A DNA stretch of 37,852 bases from Streptomyces aurantiacus JA 4570 (GCF_000414115.1 NZ_AOPZ01000240.1:1-37852); one strand, 5' to 3'; positions 7,924 through 17,133 are shown, counted from the stretch's first letter. A program made the numbers and translations. Notes: a model not told the origin generated them from the sequence alone.

Positions 7924-10281
7924 ATGACTGCTTGCGTCCCCACCAGCGACACCGACTCGGCTCACGGCCCACGCGCCCAGCAGCCGCACGCGCCACCACC
8001 GCGCAAGAGATTCCGCATCGCCCGCGCCGACGTGTCCGCATCCGTCGCCGTCTTCCTGATCGCCCTGCCGCTGTCCCTCGGCATCGCCCTCGCCACCGGC
8101 GCGCCGCTCCAGGCGGGCCTGGTCGCCGCCGCCGTCGGCGGACTCGTCGCAGGCCGCCTCGGCGGCGCCCCGCTCCAGGTCAGCGGCCCCGCCGCCGGCC
8201 TCACGGTCGTCACCGCCGACCTCATCCAGCGGTACGGATGGCGGACGACCTGCGCCATCACCGTCCTGGCCGGGCTCGCCCAAGTCGGCCTCGGCTGCCT
8301 GCGCGTGGCGCGCACCGCGCTCGCCGTCAGTCCGGCCGTCGTCCACGGCATGCTCGCCGGCATCGGCGTCACCATCGCCGTCGCCCAACTGCACATCGTG
8401 CTCGGCGGCACACCGCAGAGCTCCGTGACCGCCAACCTCGGCGCGCTGCCCGCCCAGTTGGCCGACCTGCACCCGGCCGCGCTGTCGATCAGCCTCCTGA
8501 CGCTGCTCGCCCTGGTCCTGTGGCCACGGCTTCCCGGGTGGGCCGGGCGGGTGGCCCGGACCGTCCCCGCGCCCCTGGTCGCGGTGACCGTGGCCACCGC
8601 GCTCGCCGGCTTCGCCCACCTGCGCCTGGACAAGGTCGAGTTGCCCTCATGGCGCAGCCACGCCCTCGTGGGCCTGCCCGAGGGGCCCGTGCTCGGGCTC
8701 GTCGCGGCCGTGCTCACCGTCACGCTGGTGTGCGGCGTGCAGTCGCTGCTGGGCGCCGTCGCCATCGACAAGCTCACGGTCGCCCGTCCGGATTCCGCGC
8801 CGGGCGTCGGCCGCTCCGACCTCGACCGTGAGCTGCGCGGCCAGGGCGCCGCGAACATCGTGTCCGGGGCGCTCGGCGGGCTGCCGATCGCCGGGGTCGC
8901 GGTCCGCAGCGTGGCGAACGTCCGCGCCGGCGCCGTCAGCCGGAACTCCACGATGCTGCACGGCGTTTGGGTAGTAGTAGCCGCCCTGCTGCTCGTGCCC
9001 GTCCTCGAACTGATCCCGCTGGCCGCGCTCGCCGCGCTGGTCATGGCCATCGGCATCCAGATGGTCAGCCTCAACCACATCCGCAGCGTCACACGCCACC
9101 GCGAAATCCTGGTGTACGTCGTCACCACCCTCGGCGTCTCCCTGTTCGGGGTCCTGGAAGGCGTGGCCATCGGCGTCGCCGTCGCCGTGGCCGTCGCCCT
9201 GCACCGCCTCGCCCGCACCCGGATCACCTGCGAGGAGGACTCGGAGGGCGTCCACCACGTCCATGTGCGCGGGCAGTTGACGTTCCTGGCGGTGCCCCGG
9301 CTGAGCCGCTGCCTGCACCACATCCCCCAGCGGGCGCACGCGGTCGTGGAGCTGGACGGCTCCTTCATGGACCACGCGGCGTACGAGACGCTGAACAGCT
9401 GGCTGGACGCGCATGCCGCGCAAGGGGGCAGCGCCGAGGTCACCGGCCGTGGCGGACAGCGCATCACCGAGCCTGCGGCCACGGCGCACTGCGGCTGCCG
9501 TCCCTGGACGCCCTGGCGCAACCACCAGTGCGACACCCCTCAGGAGGCCCCCCGGAGCGACGGCCGCGAGCCGCACCAACTGGCCAAGGGCATCAGCGCG
9601 TTCCAGCAGCACACCGCGCCGCGCGTGCGCGGCGAGCTGGCCCGGCTCGCGCGCGAGGGCCAGCAGCCCGTGCAGCTCTTCCTGACCTGCGCGGACTCCC
9701 GCGTCGTCACGTCGATGATCACGGCCAGCGGCCCGGGCGACCTGTTCGTCGTGCGCAACGTGGGCAATCTGGTGCCGCTGCCCGGCGCCGAGAGCGACGA
9801 CTCGGTGGCGGCGGCGATCGAGTACGCGGTGGACGTACTGCAGGTCAAGTCCATCACCGTGTGCGGGCATTCGGGCTGCGGGGCCATGCAGGCGCTGCTC
9901 AATTCGCCGCCGACCGGGGCGTCGACGCCCCTCAAGCGGTGGCTGCGGCACGGGCTGCCCAGCCTGCAGCGGATGGCCGCGGGCCCCAAGCCCTGGCCCC
10001 GCATCGCCGGCCGTCCCCCCGCCGACGCCGTCGAGCAGCTCTGCCTCACCAACGTCGTGCAGCAGTTGGAGCACCTGCGGGCCCACGAGGCGGTCGCGCG
10101 GCGGCTCGCCGAGGGCTCCCTGGAGCTGCACGGGATGTACTTCCACGTGGGCGAGGCACAGGCATATCTGCTGGCCGAGAGCGCGGAAGGGGGTGCGGAC
10201 GGGGGTGGGACGGCACTGGCTGGGCAGGCACCTGACGAGGTGTTCAGCCAGGTCACCCCCACCCGCTCGGTAGAGGTCTAA
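7924..10281 (+). CDS. Bifunctional SulP-family anion transporter fused to beta-carbonic anhydrase
   Basis: 785 residues. The N-terminal ~430 residues form a multi-span SulP/SLC26 transporter (ALPLSLGIALATGAPLQAGLVAA and PLQVSGPAAGLTV are typical of the first helices). A STAS-like segment follows at about 440-515 (GVHHVHVRGQLTFLAVP, ELDGSFMDHAAYETL). The C-terminal part is a beta-class carbonic anhydrase with CADSR (Cys589, Asp591) and HSGCGAM (His649, Cys652), giving the Cys-Asp-His-Cys zinc set. Such fusions suggest coupling of bicarbonate transport to CO2/HCO3- interconversion at the membrane. Start ATG 7924 has an excellent ribosome site (GGAGGAGAC). Three GTA codons in a row near 8974 are unusual for this genome. 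A possible acs promoter lies just after the stop. Confidence 0.92.
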   Translation: MTACVPTSDTDSAHGPRAQQPHAPPPRKRFRIARADVSASVAVFLIALPLSLGIALATGAPLQAGLVAAAVGGLVAGRLGGAPLQVSGPAAGLTVVTADLIQRYGWRTTCAITVLAGLAQVGLGCLRVARTALAVSPAVVHGMLAGIGVTIAVAQLHIVLGGTPQSSVTANLGALPAQLADLHPAALSISLLTLLALVLWPRLPGWAGRVARTVPAPLVAVTVATALAGFAHLRLDKVELPSWRSHALVGLPEGPVLGLVAAVLTVTLVCGVQSLLGAVAIDKLTVARPDSAPGVGRSDLDRELRGQGAANIVSGALGGLPIAGVAVRSVANVRAGAVSRNSTMLHGVWVVVAALLLVPVLELIPLAALAALVMAIGIQMVSLNHIRSVTRHREILVYVVTTLGVSLFGVLEGVAIGVAVAVAVALHRLARTRITCEEDSEGVHHVHVRGQLTFLAVPRLSRCLHHIPQRAHAVVELDGSFMDHAAYETLNSWLDAHAAQGGSAEVTGRGGQRITEPAATAHCGCRPWTPWRNHQCDTPQEAPRSDGREPHQLAKGISAFQQHTAPRVRGELARLAREGQQPVQLFLTCADSRVVTSMITASGPGDLFVVRNVGNLVPLPGAESDDSVAAAIEYAVDVLQVKSITVCGHSGCGAMQALLNSPPTGASTPLKRWLRHGLPSLQRMAAGPKPWPRIAGRPPADAVEQLCLTNVVQQLEHLRAHEAVARRLAEGSLELHGMYFHVGEAQAYLLAESAEGGADGGGTALAGQAPDEVFSQVTPTRSVEV

Positions 10282-10300
10282 ACCAATTTCCGGCAAGCCC

Positions 10301-10330
10301 TTGTCACCGGGGCCGGGTGTCTGATGAGCT
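10301..10330 (+). promoter_or_regulatory. Candidate acs promoter
   Basis: TTGTCA at 10301-10306 and TGAGCT at 10325-10330 with an 18-bp spacer, 43 bp before the acs GTG. The -10 is a poor match, so this is tentative. Confidence 0.3.
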
Positions 10331-10372
10331 GTGGCCTGGGACACAACGGACACCCTGGGAAAGGGAGATGTC

Positions 10373-12328
10373 GTGAGCAACGAAAGCCTGGCCAACCTGC
10401 TTCGTGAGGAGCGCAGGTTCGCGCCACCCGCCGAGCTGGCGGCGCACGCCAATGTCACGGCGGAGGCGTACGAGCAGGCCAAGGCTGACAGGCTCGGCTT
10501 CTGGGCCGAGCAGGCCCGCCGGCTGACCTGGGCCACCGAACCGACCGAGACGCTCGACTGGTCGAACCCGCCGTTCGCGAAGTGGTTCGCCGACGGCAAG
10601 CTCAACGTGGCGTACAACTGCGTGGACCGCCACGTCGAGGCCGGTAACGGCGACCGGGTGGCCATCCACTTCGAGGGTGAGCCCGGCGACAGCCGGGCCA
10701 TCACCTACGCCGAGCTCAAGGACGAGGTCAGCCGCGCGGCCAACGCCCTGACCGAGCTGGGGATCACCGCGGGCGACCGGGTCGCCGTCTATCTGCCGAT
10801 GATCCCCGAGGCGGTCGTGGCGATGCTGGCGTGCGCCCGCATCGGCGCCGCGCACTCGGTGGTCTTCGGCGGGTTCTCCGCCGACGCGATCGCCACGCGC
10901 ATCCAGGACGCCGACGCCAAGCTCGTCATCACCGCCGACGGCGGCTACCGCCGGGGCAAGCCGTCCGCGCTCAAGCCCGCGGTCGACGAGGCCGTCGGCC
11001 GCGTACAGGGTGTCGAGAAGGTGCTCGTCGTCCAGCGCACCAAGCAGGAGGTGGCCTGGACCGAGGGCCGCGACCTGTGGTGGCACGACGTCGTCGGCCA
11101 GCAGTCCGCGGAGCACACGCCCGAGGCGTTCGAGGCCGAGCAGCCGCTGTTCATCCTCTACACCTCGGGGACGACGGGGAAGCCGAAGGGCATCCTGCAC
11201 ACCTCCGGCGGCTATCTGGCGCAGGCGTCGTACACCCACCACGCGGTCTTCGACCTCAAGCCGGAGACCGACGTCTACTGGTGCACGGCCGACATCGGCT
11301 GGGTCACCGGCCACTCGTACATCACGTACGGACCGCTGTCGAACGGCGCGACCCAGGTGATCTACGAGGGCACGCCGGACACCCCGCACCAAGGCCGGTT
11401 CTGGGAGATCGTGCAGAAGTACGGCGTCACGGTCCTGTACACGGCGCCGACGGCGATTCGTACGTTCATGAAGTGGGGCGACGACATCCCCGCGAAGTTC
11501 GACCTGTCCTCGCTGCGCGTCCTGGGCTCGGTCGGCGAGCCGATCAACCCCGAGGCGTGGATGTGGTATCGCAAGCACATCGGCGCCGACAAGTGCCCGA
11601 TCGTGGACACCTGGTGGCAGACCGAGACCGGCGCGATGATGATCTCGCCGCTGCCCGGCGTGACCGAGACGAAGCCCGGCTCCGCGCAGCGCGCGCTGCC
11701 CGGGATCGCGGCGACGGTCGTGGACGACGAGGCGAACGAGGTGCCGGACGGCGGCGGTGGCTATCTGGTGCTGACCGAGCCGTGGCCGTCCATGCTGCGC
11801 ACGATCTGGGGCGACGACCAGCGGTTCATCGACACGTACTGGTCCCGCTTCGAGGGCAAGTACTTCGCGGGTGACGGCGCGAAGAAGGACGAGGACGGGG
11901 ACATCTGGCTGCTCGGCCGGGTGGACGACGTCATGCTCGTCTCCGGGCACAACATCTCGACCACGGAGGTCGAGTCGGCGCTCGTGTCGCACCCGTCCGT
12001 CGCCGAGGCCGCGGTCGTCGGTGCCGCCGACGAGACCACCGGGCAGGCCATCGTCGCCTTCGTGATCCTGCGGGGCACGGCGTCGGAGACCGCCGACCTG
12101 GTCGGCGAGCTGCGCGCCCACGTGGGGACGACGCTCGGACCGATCGCCAAGCCCCAGCGGATCCTGCCGGTGGCCGAGCTGCCGAAGACGCGCTCCGGGA
12201 AGATCATGCGGCGGCTCCTGCGGGACGTGGCCGAGAACCGCCAGCTCGGTGACGTGACCACACTCACGGACTCGTCCGTGATGGACCTGATCCAGTCCAA
12301 GCTTCCGGCTGCCGCCAGCGAGGACTGA
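10373..12328 (+). CDS. acsA: Acetyl-CoA synthetase (AMP-forming)
   Basis: 651 residues, the usual length for Acs. It activates acetate with ATP and CoA via acetyl-AMP in the cytoplasm. Visible motifs: adenylate P-loop YTSGTTGKPKG starting at residue 263, the WWQTETG motif, and the C-terminal KTRSGKIMRR in which Lys610 is the catalytic lysine that is commonly acetylated to switch the enzyme off. I chose GTG 10373 (VSNESLANLL), preceded by AAGGGAGATG, over the in-frame GTG at 10331. Downstream are a 32-C tract and a good intrinsic terminator, so it is probably monocistronic. Crp, encoded 8 kb away, is a plausible but unproven regulator. Confidence 0.96.
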   Translation: MSNESLANLLREERRFAPPAELAAHANVTAEAYEQAKADRLGFWAEQARRLTWATEPTETLDWSNPPFAKWFADGKLNVAYNCVDRHVEAGNGDRVAIHFEGEPGDSRAITYAELKDEVSRAANALTELGITAGDRVAVYLPMIPEAVVAMLACARIGAAHSVVFGGFSADAIATRIQDADAKLVITADGGYRRGKPSALKPAVDEAVGRVQGVEKVLVVQRTKQEVAWTEGRDLWWHDVVGQQSAEHTPEAFEAEQPLFILYTSGTTGKPKGILHTSGGYLAQASYTHHAVFDLKPETDVYWCTADIGWVTGHSYITYGPLSNGATQVIYEGTPDTPHQGRFWEIVQKYGVTVLYTAPTAIRTFMKWGDDIPAKFDLSSLRVLGSVGEPINPEAWMWYRKHIGADKCPIVDTWWQTETGAMMISPLPGVTETKPGSAQRALPGIAATVVDDEANEVPDGGGGYLVLTEPWPSMLRTIWGDDQRFIDTYWSRFEGKYFAGDGAKKDEDGDIWLLGRVDDVMLVSGHNISTTEVESALVSHPSVAEAAVVGAADETTGQAIVAFVILRGTASETADLVGELRAHVGTTLGPIAKPQRILPVAELPKTRSGKIMRRLLRDVAENRQLGDVTTLTDSSVMDLIQSKLPAAASED

Positions 12329-12343
12329 GCCCTTGGGGCGCCG

Positions 12344-12376
<33 letters not shown>

Positions 12377-12416
12377 AGAGGCACCCCGCGCCACCCGCGC
12401 CGGGTGCCTCTTTTGT
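12377..12416 (+). terminator. Intrinsic terminator of acs
   Basis: Stem gaggcaccc (12378-12386) with gggtgcctc (12402-12410), followed directly by TTTT. One extra A-T pair extends the stem. A textbook terminator with a U-run, unusual in this GC-rich sequence. Confidence 0.85.
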
Positions 12417-12496
12417 GCTTAAAGTGAATTTCGCCGGATAAGTCCAGGCGCACGGTTAGGTAAGCTAAGGATCAACGTCAACAACGCGACAAGAAA

Positions 12497-12506
12497 CACC
12501 TAGGTG
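12497..12506. promoter_or_regulatory. Palindrome and promoter-like sequence upstream of nhaA
   Basis: cacctaggtg is a perfect 10-bp palindrome 60 bp before the nhaA start. Just upstream, TTAGGTAAGCTAAGG (about 12456-12470) contains a TAAGCT hexamer that could be a -10 and loosely resembles half of a DmdR/IdeR iron box. Neither assignment is firm. Confidence 0.3.
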
Positions 12507-12565
12507 CGCCGGGAAGTCTGGTCGGCATGTGCTCAGCCCTGCCTACCCGACGGAGGTCGACTCTC

Positions 12566-13988
12566 GTGGCCGCGCCCACCAGCAGCAACCGCAAAGTTCT
12601 CGGACGCCTCTCCCTGCCCGAGCGCAATTTCGTCGCGGAGGCGCTGCGGACCGAGACCGTCGGCGGCGTCCTGCTCCTCGTCGCCGCCATCGCGGCCCTG
12701 ATCTGGGCGAACACCCCGATCAAGGAGAGCTACGAGAGCGTCAGGGACTTCCACATCGGGCCGGGCTCGCTCGGCCTCGACCTGTCCCTCCAGCACTGGG
12801 CGGCCGACGGCCTGCTCGCGATCTTCTTCTTCGTCGCCGGCATCGAGCTCAAGCGAGAACTCGTCGCCGGCGATCTGCGTGACCCCAAGGCCGCCGCGCT
12901 GCCCGTGATCGCCGCGCTCTGCGGCATGGCCGTACCCGCGCTCGTCTACACGCTGGTGAACACCGTCGGCGGCGGCTCGACGGACGGCTGGGCCGTGCCG
13001 ACCGCGACCGACATCGCCTTCGCGCTCGCGGTCCTCGCGGTCATCGGCACCTCGCTCCCGTCCGCGCTGCGCGCCTTCCTGCTGACGCTCGCCGTCGTCG
13101 ACGACCTCTTCGCGATCATGATCATCGCGATCTTCTTCACCAACGACCTGAACTTCGCGGCGCTCGGCGGCGCGGTCCTCGGCCTCGCGCGGCGGCGCGG
13201 TCCTCGGCCTCGCGGTCTTCTGGCTGCTGCTCCGCAAGGGAGTACGCGGCTGGTACATCTACGTTCCGCTGGCCCTGGCCATCTGGGGCCTGATGTACAA
13301 CAGCGGCGTCCACGCCACCATCGCCGGTGTCGCCATGGGCCTGATGCTGCGCTGCCACAAGGAGGAGGGCGAGCCGCACTCCCCCGGTGAGCACATCGAG
13401 CATCTGGTACGTCCCCTCTCCGCGGGGCTCGCCGTGCCGCTGTTCGCGCTGCTCAGCGCCGGTGTCGCCGTCTCCGGCGGGGCGCTCGGCGATGTCTTCA
13501 CCAAGCCGGAGACCCTCGGCGTGGTGCTCGGCCTCGTCGTCGGCAAGGCCGTCGGCATCTTCGGCGGCACCTGGCTCGCCGCCCGCTTCACCAAGGCGGA
13601 GCTGAACGACGACCTGGCCTGGCCGGACGTGTTCGCGGTCGCCTCGCTCGCCGGCATCGGCTTCACCGTCTCCCTGCTCATCGGCGAACTCGCCTTCAGC
13701 GAGGACCCGTTGCTCACCGACGAGATCAAGGCAGCCGTGCTGATCGGCTCGCTGATAGCGGCCGTCCTCTCGGGAATCCTGCTGAAGGTACGCAACGTCA
13801 AGTACCGCAAGCTGTGGGAGGACGAGGAGCGCGACGACGACCTGGACGGCATCCCGGACGTCTACGAGCAGGACAAACCCGATTACCACCTGCGGATGGC
13901 GGAGATCTACGAGAAGAAGGCCGCCGAGCACCGCAGACTTGCTGAACTGTCGGCCGGATCGAGCGACAGGGGCGACGGTCCGGCATGA
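12566..13988 (+). pseudogene. nhaA: Na+/H+ antiporter NhaA, disrupted by a 25-bp tandem duplication
   Basis: The first 208 codons from GTG 12566 (ribosome site GGAGG) encode a good NhaA N-terminal half, including TLAVVDDLFAI with the Asp-Asp ion-binding pair. At 13190 a second copy of a 25-bp sequence shifts the frame; translation then runs out of frame for 66 codons to a stop at 13390. The correct C-terminal half (GVRGWYIYVPLALAIWGLMYN and on) continues in another frame to 13988 and ends in a hydrophilic charged tail. Removing one copy would restore a 465-residue protein. As written the product lacks the later helices and should not transport. Either a real loss, a reversible slippage state, or a sequencing/assembly error. 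Confidence 0.9.
13165..13214. repeat. Perfect 25-bp tandem duplication in nhaA
   Basis: Copies 13165-13189 and 13190-13214 are identical (each begins cggcggcgcggtcctcggcc). Twenty-five is not a multiple of three, so the extra copy causes the nhaA frameshift. Confidence 0.97.
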
Positions 13989-13998
13989 TCTGACCAGT

Positions 13999-14042
13999 CA
14001 GCGACAGTCAGTCAGAGAAACAGCGACAGTCAGTCAGAGAAA
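13999..14042. repeat. Perfect 22-bp tandem duplication before the holin-like gene
   Basis: Two identical 22-bp copies (13999-14020 and 14021-14042, each starting cagcgacagtcagtcagaga) fill the gap between nhaA and the next gene, ending 13 bp before its ATG. The unit contains a smaller cagt repeat. Confidence 0.97.
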
Positions 14043-14055
14043 TGAGGAGCAAGCG

Positions 14056-14553
14056 ATGAGCGCACCCGACGGTCCCGTCGGCACCGAACGCAGCCTCGGC
14101 CAGCTCGTCTCCGCGGCGAGCAAAGAGATGTCGGAGCTGGTGCACGATGAGATCGCGCTGGTCAAGGCCCAGCTGACGCAGGACGTCAAGCGCGGTGCGA
14201 TCGGCAGCGCCGCGTTCATCGCGGCGATCGCCGTCCTCATCTTCTCGCTGCCGATGCTGAGCTTCGCCCTGGCGTACGGCATCCGCACCTGGAGCGGCTG
14301 GAACCTGGCGATCTGCTTCGTGCTGTCCTTCGCCGCGAACGTCCTGGTGGCCGGGCTGCTCGCGCTGATCGGCGTGATCTTCGCGAAGAAGGCCGCGAAG
14401 GGCAAGGGCCCGCAGAAGGCCGCGGCCGCCGCCAAGGAGACCGCCGCCGTCCTGGCGCACGCCAAGCCGCACCCGCGCCGGGTGGCCCCCGCGGGTGCTC
14501 TCGAGCTGGAGTCCGGTGAGCGGGCGGGCGTTGTGGCACGCTCGTCTTCATGA
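14056..14553 (+). CDS. Holin-X-like / phage-holin-family small membrane protein
   Basis: 165 residues. An amphipathic N-terminal region (LGQLVSAASKEMSELVHDEIALVKAQL) is followed by two strong membrane segments (about 55-80 and 90-115) and a Lys/Ala-rich cytoplasmic tail. This is the pattern of the actinobacterial putative Holin-X family (PF07332, from memory), whose real function is not established. The start ATG 14056 follows GAGGAG. The stop overlaps the next gene's ATG (ATGA), so it is co-translated with the epoxide hydrolase-like gene. M. tuberculosis has a membrane protein (Rv3669) in the equivalent place before ephE. Confidence 0.8.
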   Translation: MSAPDGPVGTERSLGQLVSAASKEMSELVHDEIALVKAQLTQDVKRGAIGSAAFIAAIAVLIFSLPMLSFALAYGIRTWSGWNLAICFVLSFAANVLVAGLLALIGVIFAKKAAKGKGPQKAAAAAKETAAVLAHAKPHPRRVAPAGALELESGERAGVVARSSS

Positions 14554-15527
14554 CGGAGCAAGTCCCACCCCCGGCCAAGTCCACGGCAGCGTTCCCTTCG
14601 TTCGCCGGAGCCCCCGTGTCCCCCGCGACCGTACGGATCGAGGGCCCCTGGACGCACCGGGACGTCGCCGCCAACGGCGCCCGCTTCCACATCGCGGAGC
14701 TCGGCGAAGGCCCGCTGGTGCTGCTCCTGCACGGTTTCCCGCAGTTCTGGTGGGCGTGGCGGCACCAGCTCGTCGCGCTCGCCGACGCGGGGTTCCGCGC
14801 CGTGGCGATGGATCTGCGGGGGGTCGGCGGCAGCGACCGCACACCGCGCGGCTACGACCCGGCGAACCTCGCCCTCGACATCACGGGTGTCGTACGTTCC
14901 CTCGGCGAGCCCGACGCCGCGCTCGTCGGACACGACCTGGGCGGCTACCTGGCGTGGACGGCCGCCGTGATGCGGCCCAAGCTGGTGCGCCGCCTCGCCG
15001 TCTCCTCGATGCCGCACCCGCGGCGCTGGCGCGCGGCGATGCTGCGGGACCGCAAGCAGACGGCGGCCGGGTCGTACGTGTGGGGCTTCCAGCGGCCGTG
15101 GCTGCCCGAGCGGCAGCTCGTCGCGGACGACGGGGCGCTTGTGGGGCGGCTGGTGCGGGACTGGTCGGGTCCGCGCCTTCCGGACGACGAGGCCGTGGAC
15201 ACGTACCGCCGCGCCATGTGCATCCCCTCGACGGCGCACTGCGCGATCGAGCCCTACCGCTGGATGGTGCGGTCCCTCGCGCGGCCCGACGGGATCCAGT
15301 TCAACCGGCGCATGAAGCGGCCGGTGCGGGTGCCGACGCTGCACCTGCACGGCTCCCTCGACCCGGTCCTGCGCACCCGCAGCGCGGCAGGCTCCGGCGA
15401 GTACGTCGAAGCCCCTTACCGCTGGCGGCTGTTCGACGGGCTCGGGCACTTCCCGCACGAGGAGGACCCGGTGGCGTTCTCCAACGAACTGGTGGCTTGG
15501 CTCAAGGACCCCGAGCCGGACCGGTAG
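14550..15527 (+). CDS. Alpha/beta-hydrolase, epoxide hydrolase-like
   Basis: 325 residues. HGFPQFWWAWR supplies the oxyanion-hole HGxP motif, VGHDLGGYLAW the nucleophile elbow with Asp rather than Ser, HGSLDPVL the acid and GLGHFPHEED the catalytic His. Asp as nucleophile is typical of epoxide hydrolases and haloalkane dehalogenases. Substrate is unknown. The position next to MarP corresponds to M. tuberculosis EphE (Rv3670), supporting an epoxide hydrolase-type enzyme. Translationally coupled to the upstream membrane protein by ATGA overlap. Confidence 0.88.
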   Translation: MTEQVPPPAKSTAAFPSFAGAPVSPATVRIEGPWTHRDVAANGARFHIAELGEGPLVLLLHGFPQFWWAWRHQLVALADAGFRAVAMDLRGVGGSDRTPRGYDPANLALDITGVVRSLGEPDAALVGHDLGGYLAWTAAVMRPKLVRRLAVSSMPHPRRWRAAMLRDRKQTAAGSYVWGFQRPWLPERQLVADDGALVGRLVRDWSGPRLPDDEAVDTYRRAMCIPSTAHCAIEPYRWMVRSLARPDGIQFNRRMKRPVRVPTLHLHGSLDPVLRTRSAAGSGEYVEAPYRWRLFDGLGHFPHEEDPVAFSNELVAWLKDPEPDR

Positions 15528-15690
15528 GGCAGTTCGTCCCCGCTGCGGGGAACTTCCGTCCCCTCTTCGAGGGACTACCGCCGCCCCCGCGAGGAACTAC
15601 TGTCCTACGAACGCCAATTGCCTGCCGCATAGGCCAATTGGGGCCCTTGGGCGCGGTTACCGACCTTGAGGCACGGGCACACGTCCGGGT

Positions 15691-15897
15691 ATGGGCTGGA
15701 CGCACGACTACAGTGACGTAGCACGCAAGCGCCGGACGGCCACCGTGGTGAACAGCCACGAGAGGGGCGGCCCGCACGATCCGGGGCACTCCGGAGACGC
15801 AGCGGACGCGGCCTCCGCCGGGGCCATCGGCATCCCCCGCATCCTGCGCCGCAGGGCCCGCTGGATGTCCGCCCGGCTGCGGCACACCCGCGACTGA
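15691..15897 (+). CDS. Small basic protein of unknown function
   Basis: Up to 68 residues ending in an Arg-rich amphipathic stretch (RILRRRARWMSARLRHTRD). I do not recognise a family. The upstream ribosome site of ATG 15691 is poor. TACAGT at 15709-15714 looks like a -10 element inside the N-terminus, so translation may instead begin at GTG 15745 or 15748 (VNSHERGG), giving about 50 residues. It converges on the marP gene, whose stop is 34 bp away. Codon use is compatible with coding, but the evidence is thin. Confidence 0.45.
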   Translation: MGWTHDYSDVARKRRTATVVNSHERGGPHDPGHSGDAADAASAGAIGIPRILRRRARWMSARLRHTRD

Positions 15898-15930
15898 CCC
15901 GCGCCCTCCCGCGGCTCTCCACAGCGCTCG

Positions 15931-17133
15931 CTACAGCGCGCACCCCTGGCTGTCGACCTCCTGGTTGGCGGTGCGGCCGCGCTCGATGTCCTCACGCACC
16001 TCGTCCGCGGTCAGCGCGTACCCGGTGTCCGGGTCGTCGAGCGACTTGGCGAACACCACGCCGTAGACCTTGCCGTCCGGGGTGAGCAGCGGGCCGCCGG
16101 AGTTGCCCTGGCGTACCGTGGCGTACAGCGAGTACACATCGCGGCGGACCGTGCCCCGGTGGTAGATGTCCGGGCCGTTGGCCGTGATGCGGCCGCGCAC
16201 GCGCGCGGAGCGTACGTCGTAGGGGCCGTCCTCGGGGAAGCCCGCCACGATCGCGCTGTTGCCGCTCTCCGCGTCCGTGGGCGTGAACTGCAGCGCGGGG
16301 GCGCGCAGGGTCGGTACGTCGAGTACGGCGATGTCGCGCTTCCAGTCGTAGAGCACGACCTTGGCGTCGTACTTCTCGGCCTCGCCGCCTATCTGCACCT
16401 TGGGCTCGTCGACGCCGCCGACCACATGCGCGTTGGTCATCACGCGGCGCGGGGCGAACACGAAGCCGGTGCCTTCGAGGGCCTTGCCGCAGCTATGCGC
16501 GTCACCGCTGACCTTCACGATGGAGCGCTTCGCGGTGGCGGCGACCTTGCTGCCGGCGAGCTTGGGGTCCGGCGGCTGGACGTCCTTGATGGGCTCGTCC
16601 GAGAACGGGCTGAAGACCTGCGGGAAGCCGTTGCGCGCGAGGACCGAGGAGAAGTCCGTGAACCAGGTGTCGGCCTGGCCGGGCAGAGCGCGGTCGACGC
16701 CCAGCAGCACCTTGGAGTTGCGGACCTCCTTGCCCAGTGTCGGCAGCGTGGTGCCCGCGAGGAGGGAGCCGATCAGCCAGGCCACGAGCAGCATGGCGAC
16801 GACGTTGACCAGCGCGCCGCCCGTGGCGTCCAGGGCTCTGGCGGGCTGCCAGGTGATGTACCGGCGGAGTTTGTTGCCCAGGTGGGTGGTGAATGCCTGG
16901 CCGACGGAGGCGCAGACGATCACGACGACCACGGCGATGACGGCGGCGGTGGTGCTGACCTTGTCGCCCTTGTCGGTCAGGGCGTCCCAGATCACCGGCA
17001 GCAGATACACGGCGACGAGGCCGCCGCCGAGGAAGCCGATCACGGAGAGGATGCCGACGACGAAACCCTGGCGGTAGCCGACGATCGCGAACCACACGGC
17101 GGCGAGCAGCAGCAGGATGTCCAGCAGGTTCAC
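15931..17133 (-). CDS. marP: MarP-like membrane serine protease
   Basis: 400 residues. The N-terminal ~130 residues form a four-helix CvpA/colicin V production-like membrane domain; the C-terminal part is a chymotrypsin-fold periplasmic protease. Catalytic residues: His236 (TNAHVV), Asp267 (RDIAVLD) and Ser345 (QGNSGGP). Cys215 and Cys398 flank the protease domain and are positioned like the redox-sensitive disulfide of M. tuberculosis MarP (Rv3671c), which protects against acid and oxidative stress. The order with Nudix and nth upstream and an epoxide hydrolase beyond matches the mycobacterial locus. Start ATG 17133 gives the natural first helix MNLLDILLLLAAVW. Confidence 0.92.
   Translation of the reverse strand: MNLLDILLLLAAVWFAIVGYRQGFVVGILSVIGFLGGGLVAVYLLPVIWDALTDKGDKVSTTAAVIAVVVVIVCASVGQAFTTHLGNKLRRYITWQPARALDATGGALVNVVAMLLVAWLIGSLLAGTTLPTLGKEVRNSKVLLGVDRALPGQADTWFTDFSSVLARNGFPQVFSPFSDEPIKDVQPPDPKLAGSKVAATAKRSIVKVSGDAHSCGKALEGTGFVFAPRRVMTNAHVVGGVDEPKVQIGGEAEKYDAKVVLYDWKRDIAVLDVPTLRAPALQFTPTDAESGNSAIVAGFPEDGPYDVRSARVRGRITANGPDIYHRGTVRRDVYSLYATVRQGNSGGPLLTPDGKVYGVVFAKSLDDPDTGYALTADEVREDIERGRTANQEVDSQGCAL

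Noticed and set aside
12456..12474. Iron-responsive DmdR/IdeR box before nhaA
   Set aside because: Only the TTAGGT half and a central AGCTAA fit; the second half does not match.
14056..14553. Phage holin/lysis gene
   Set aside because: The family name suggests phage, but there is no phage context and the gene is coupled to a hydrolase in a conserved chromosomal locus.
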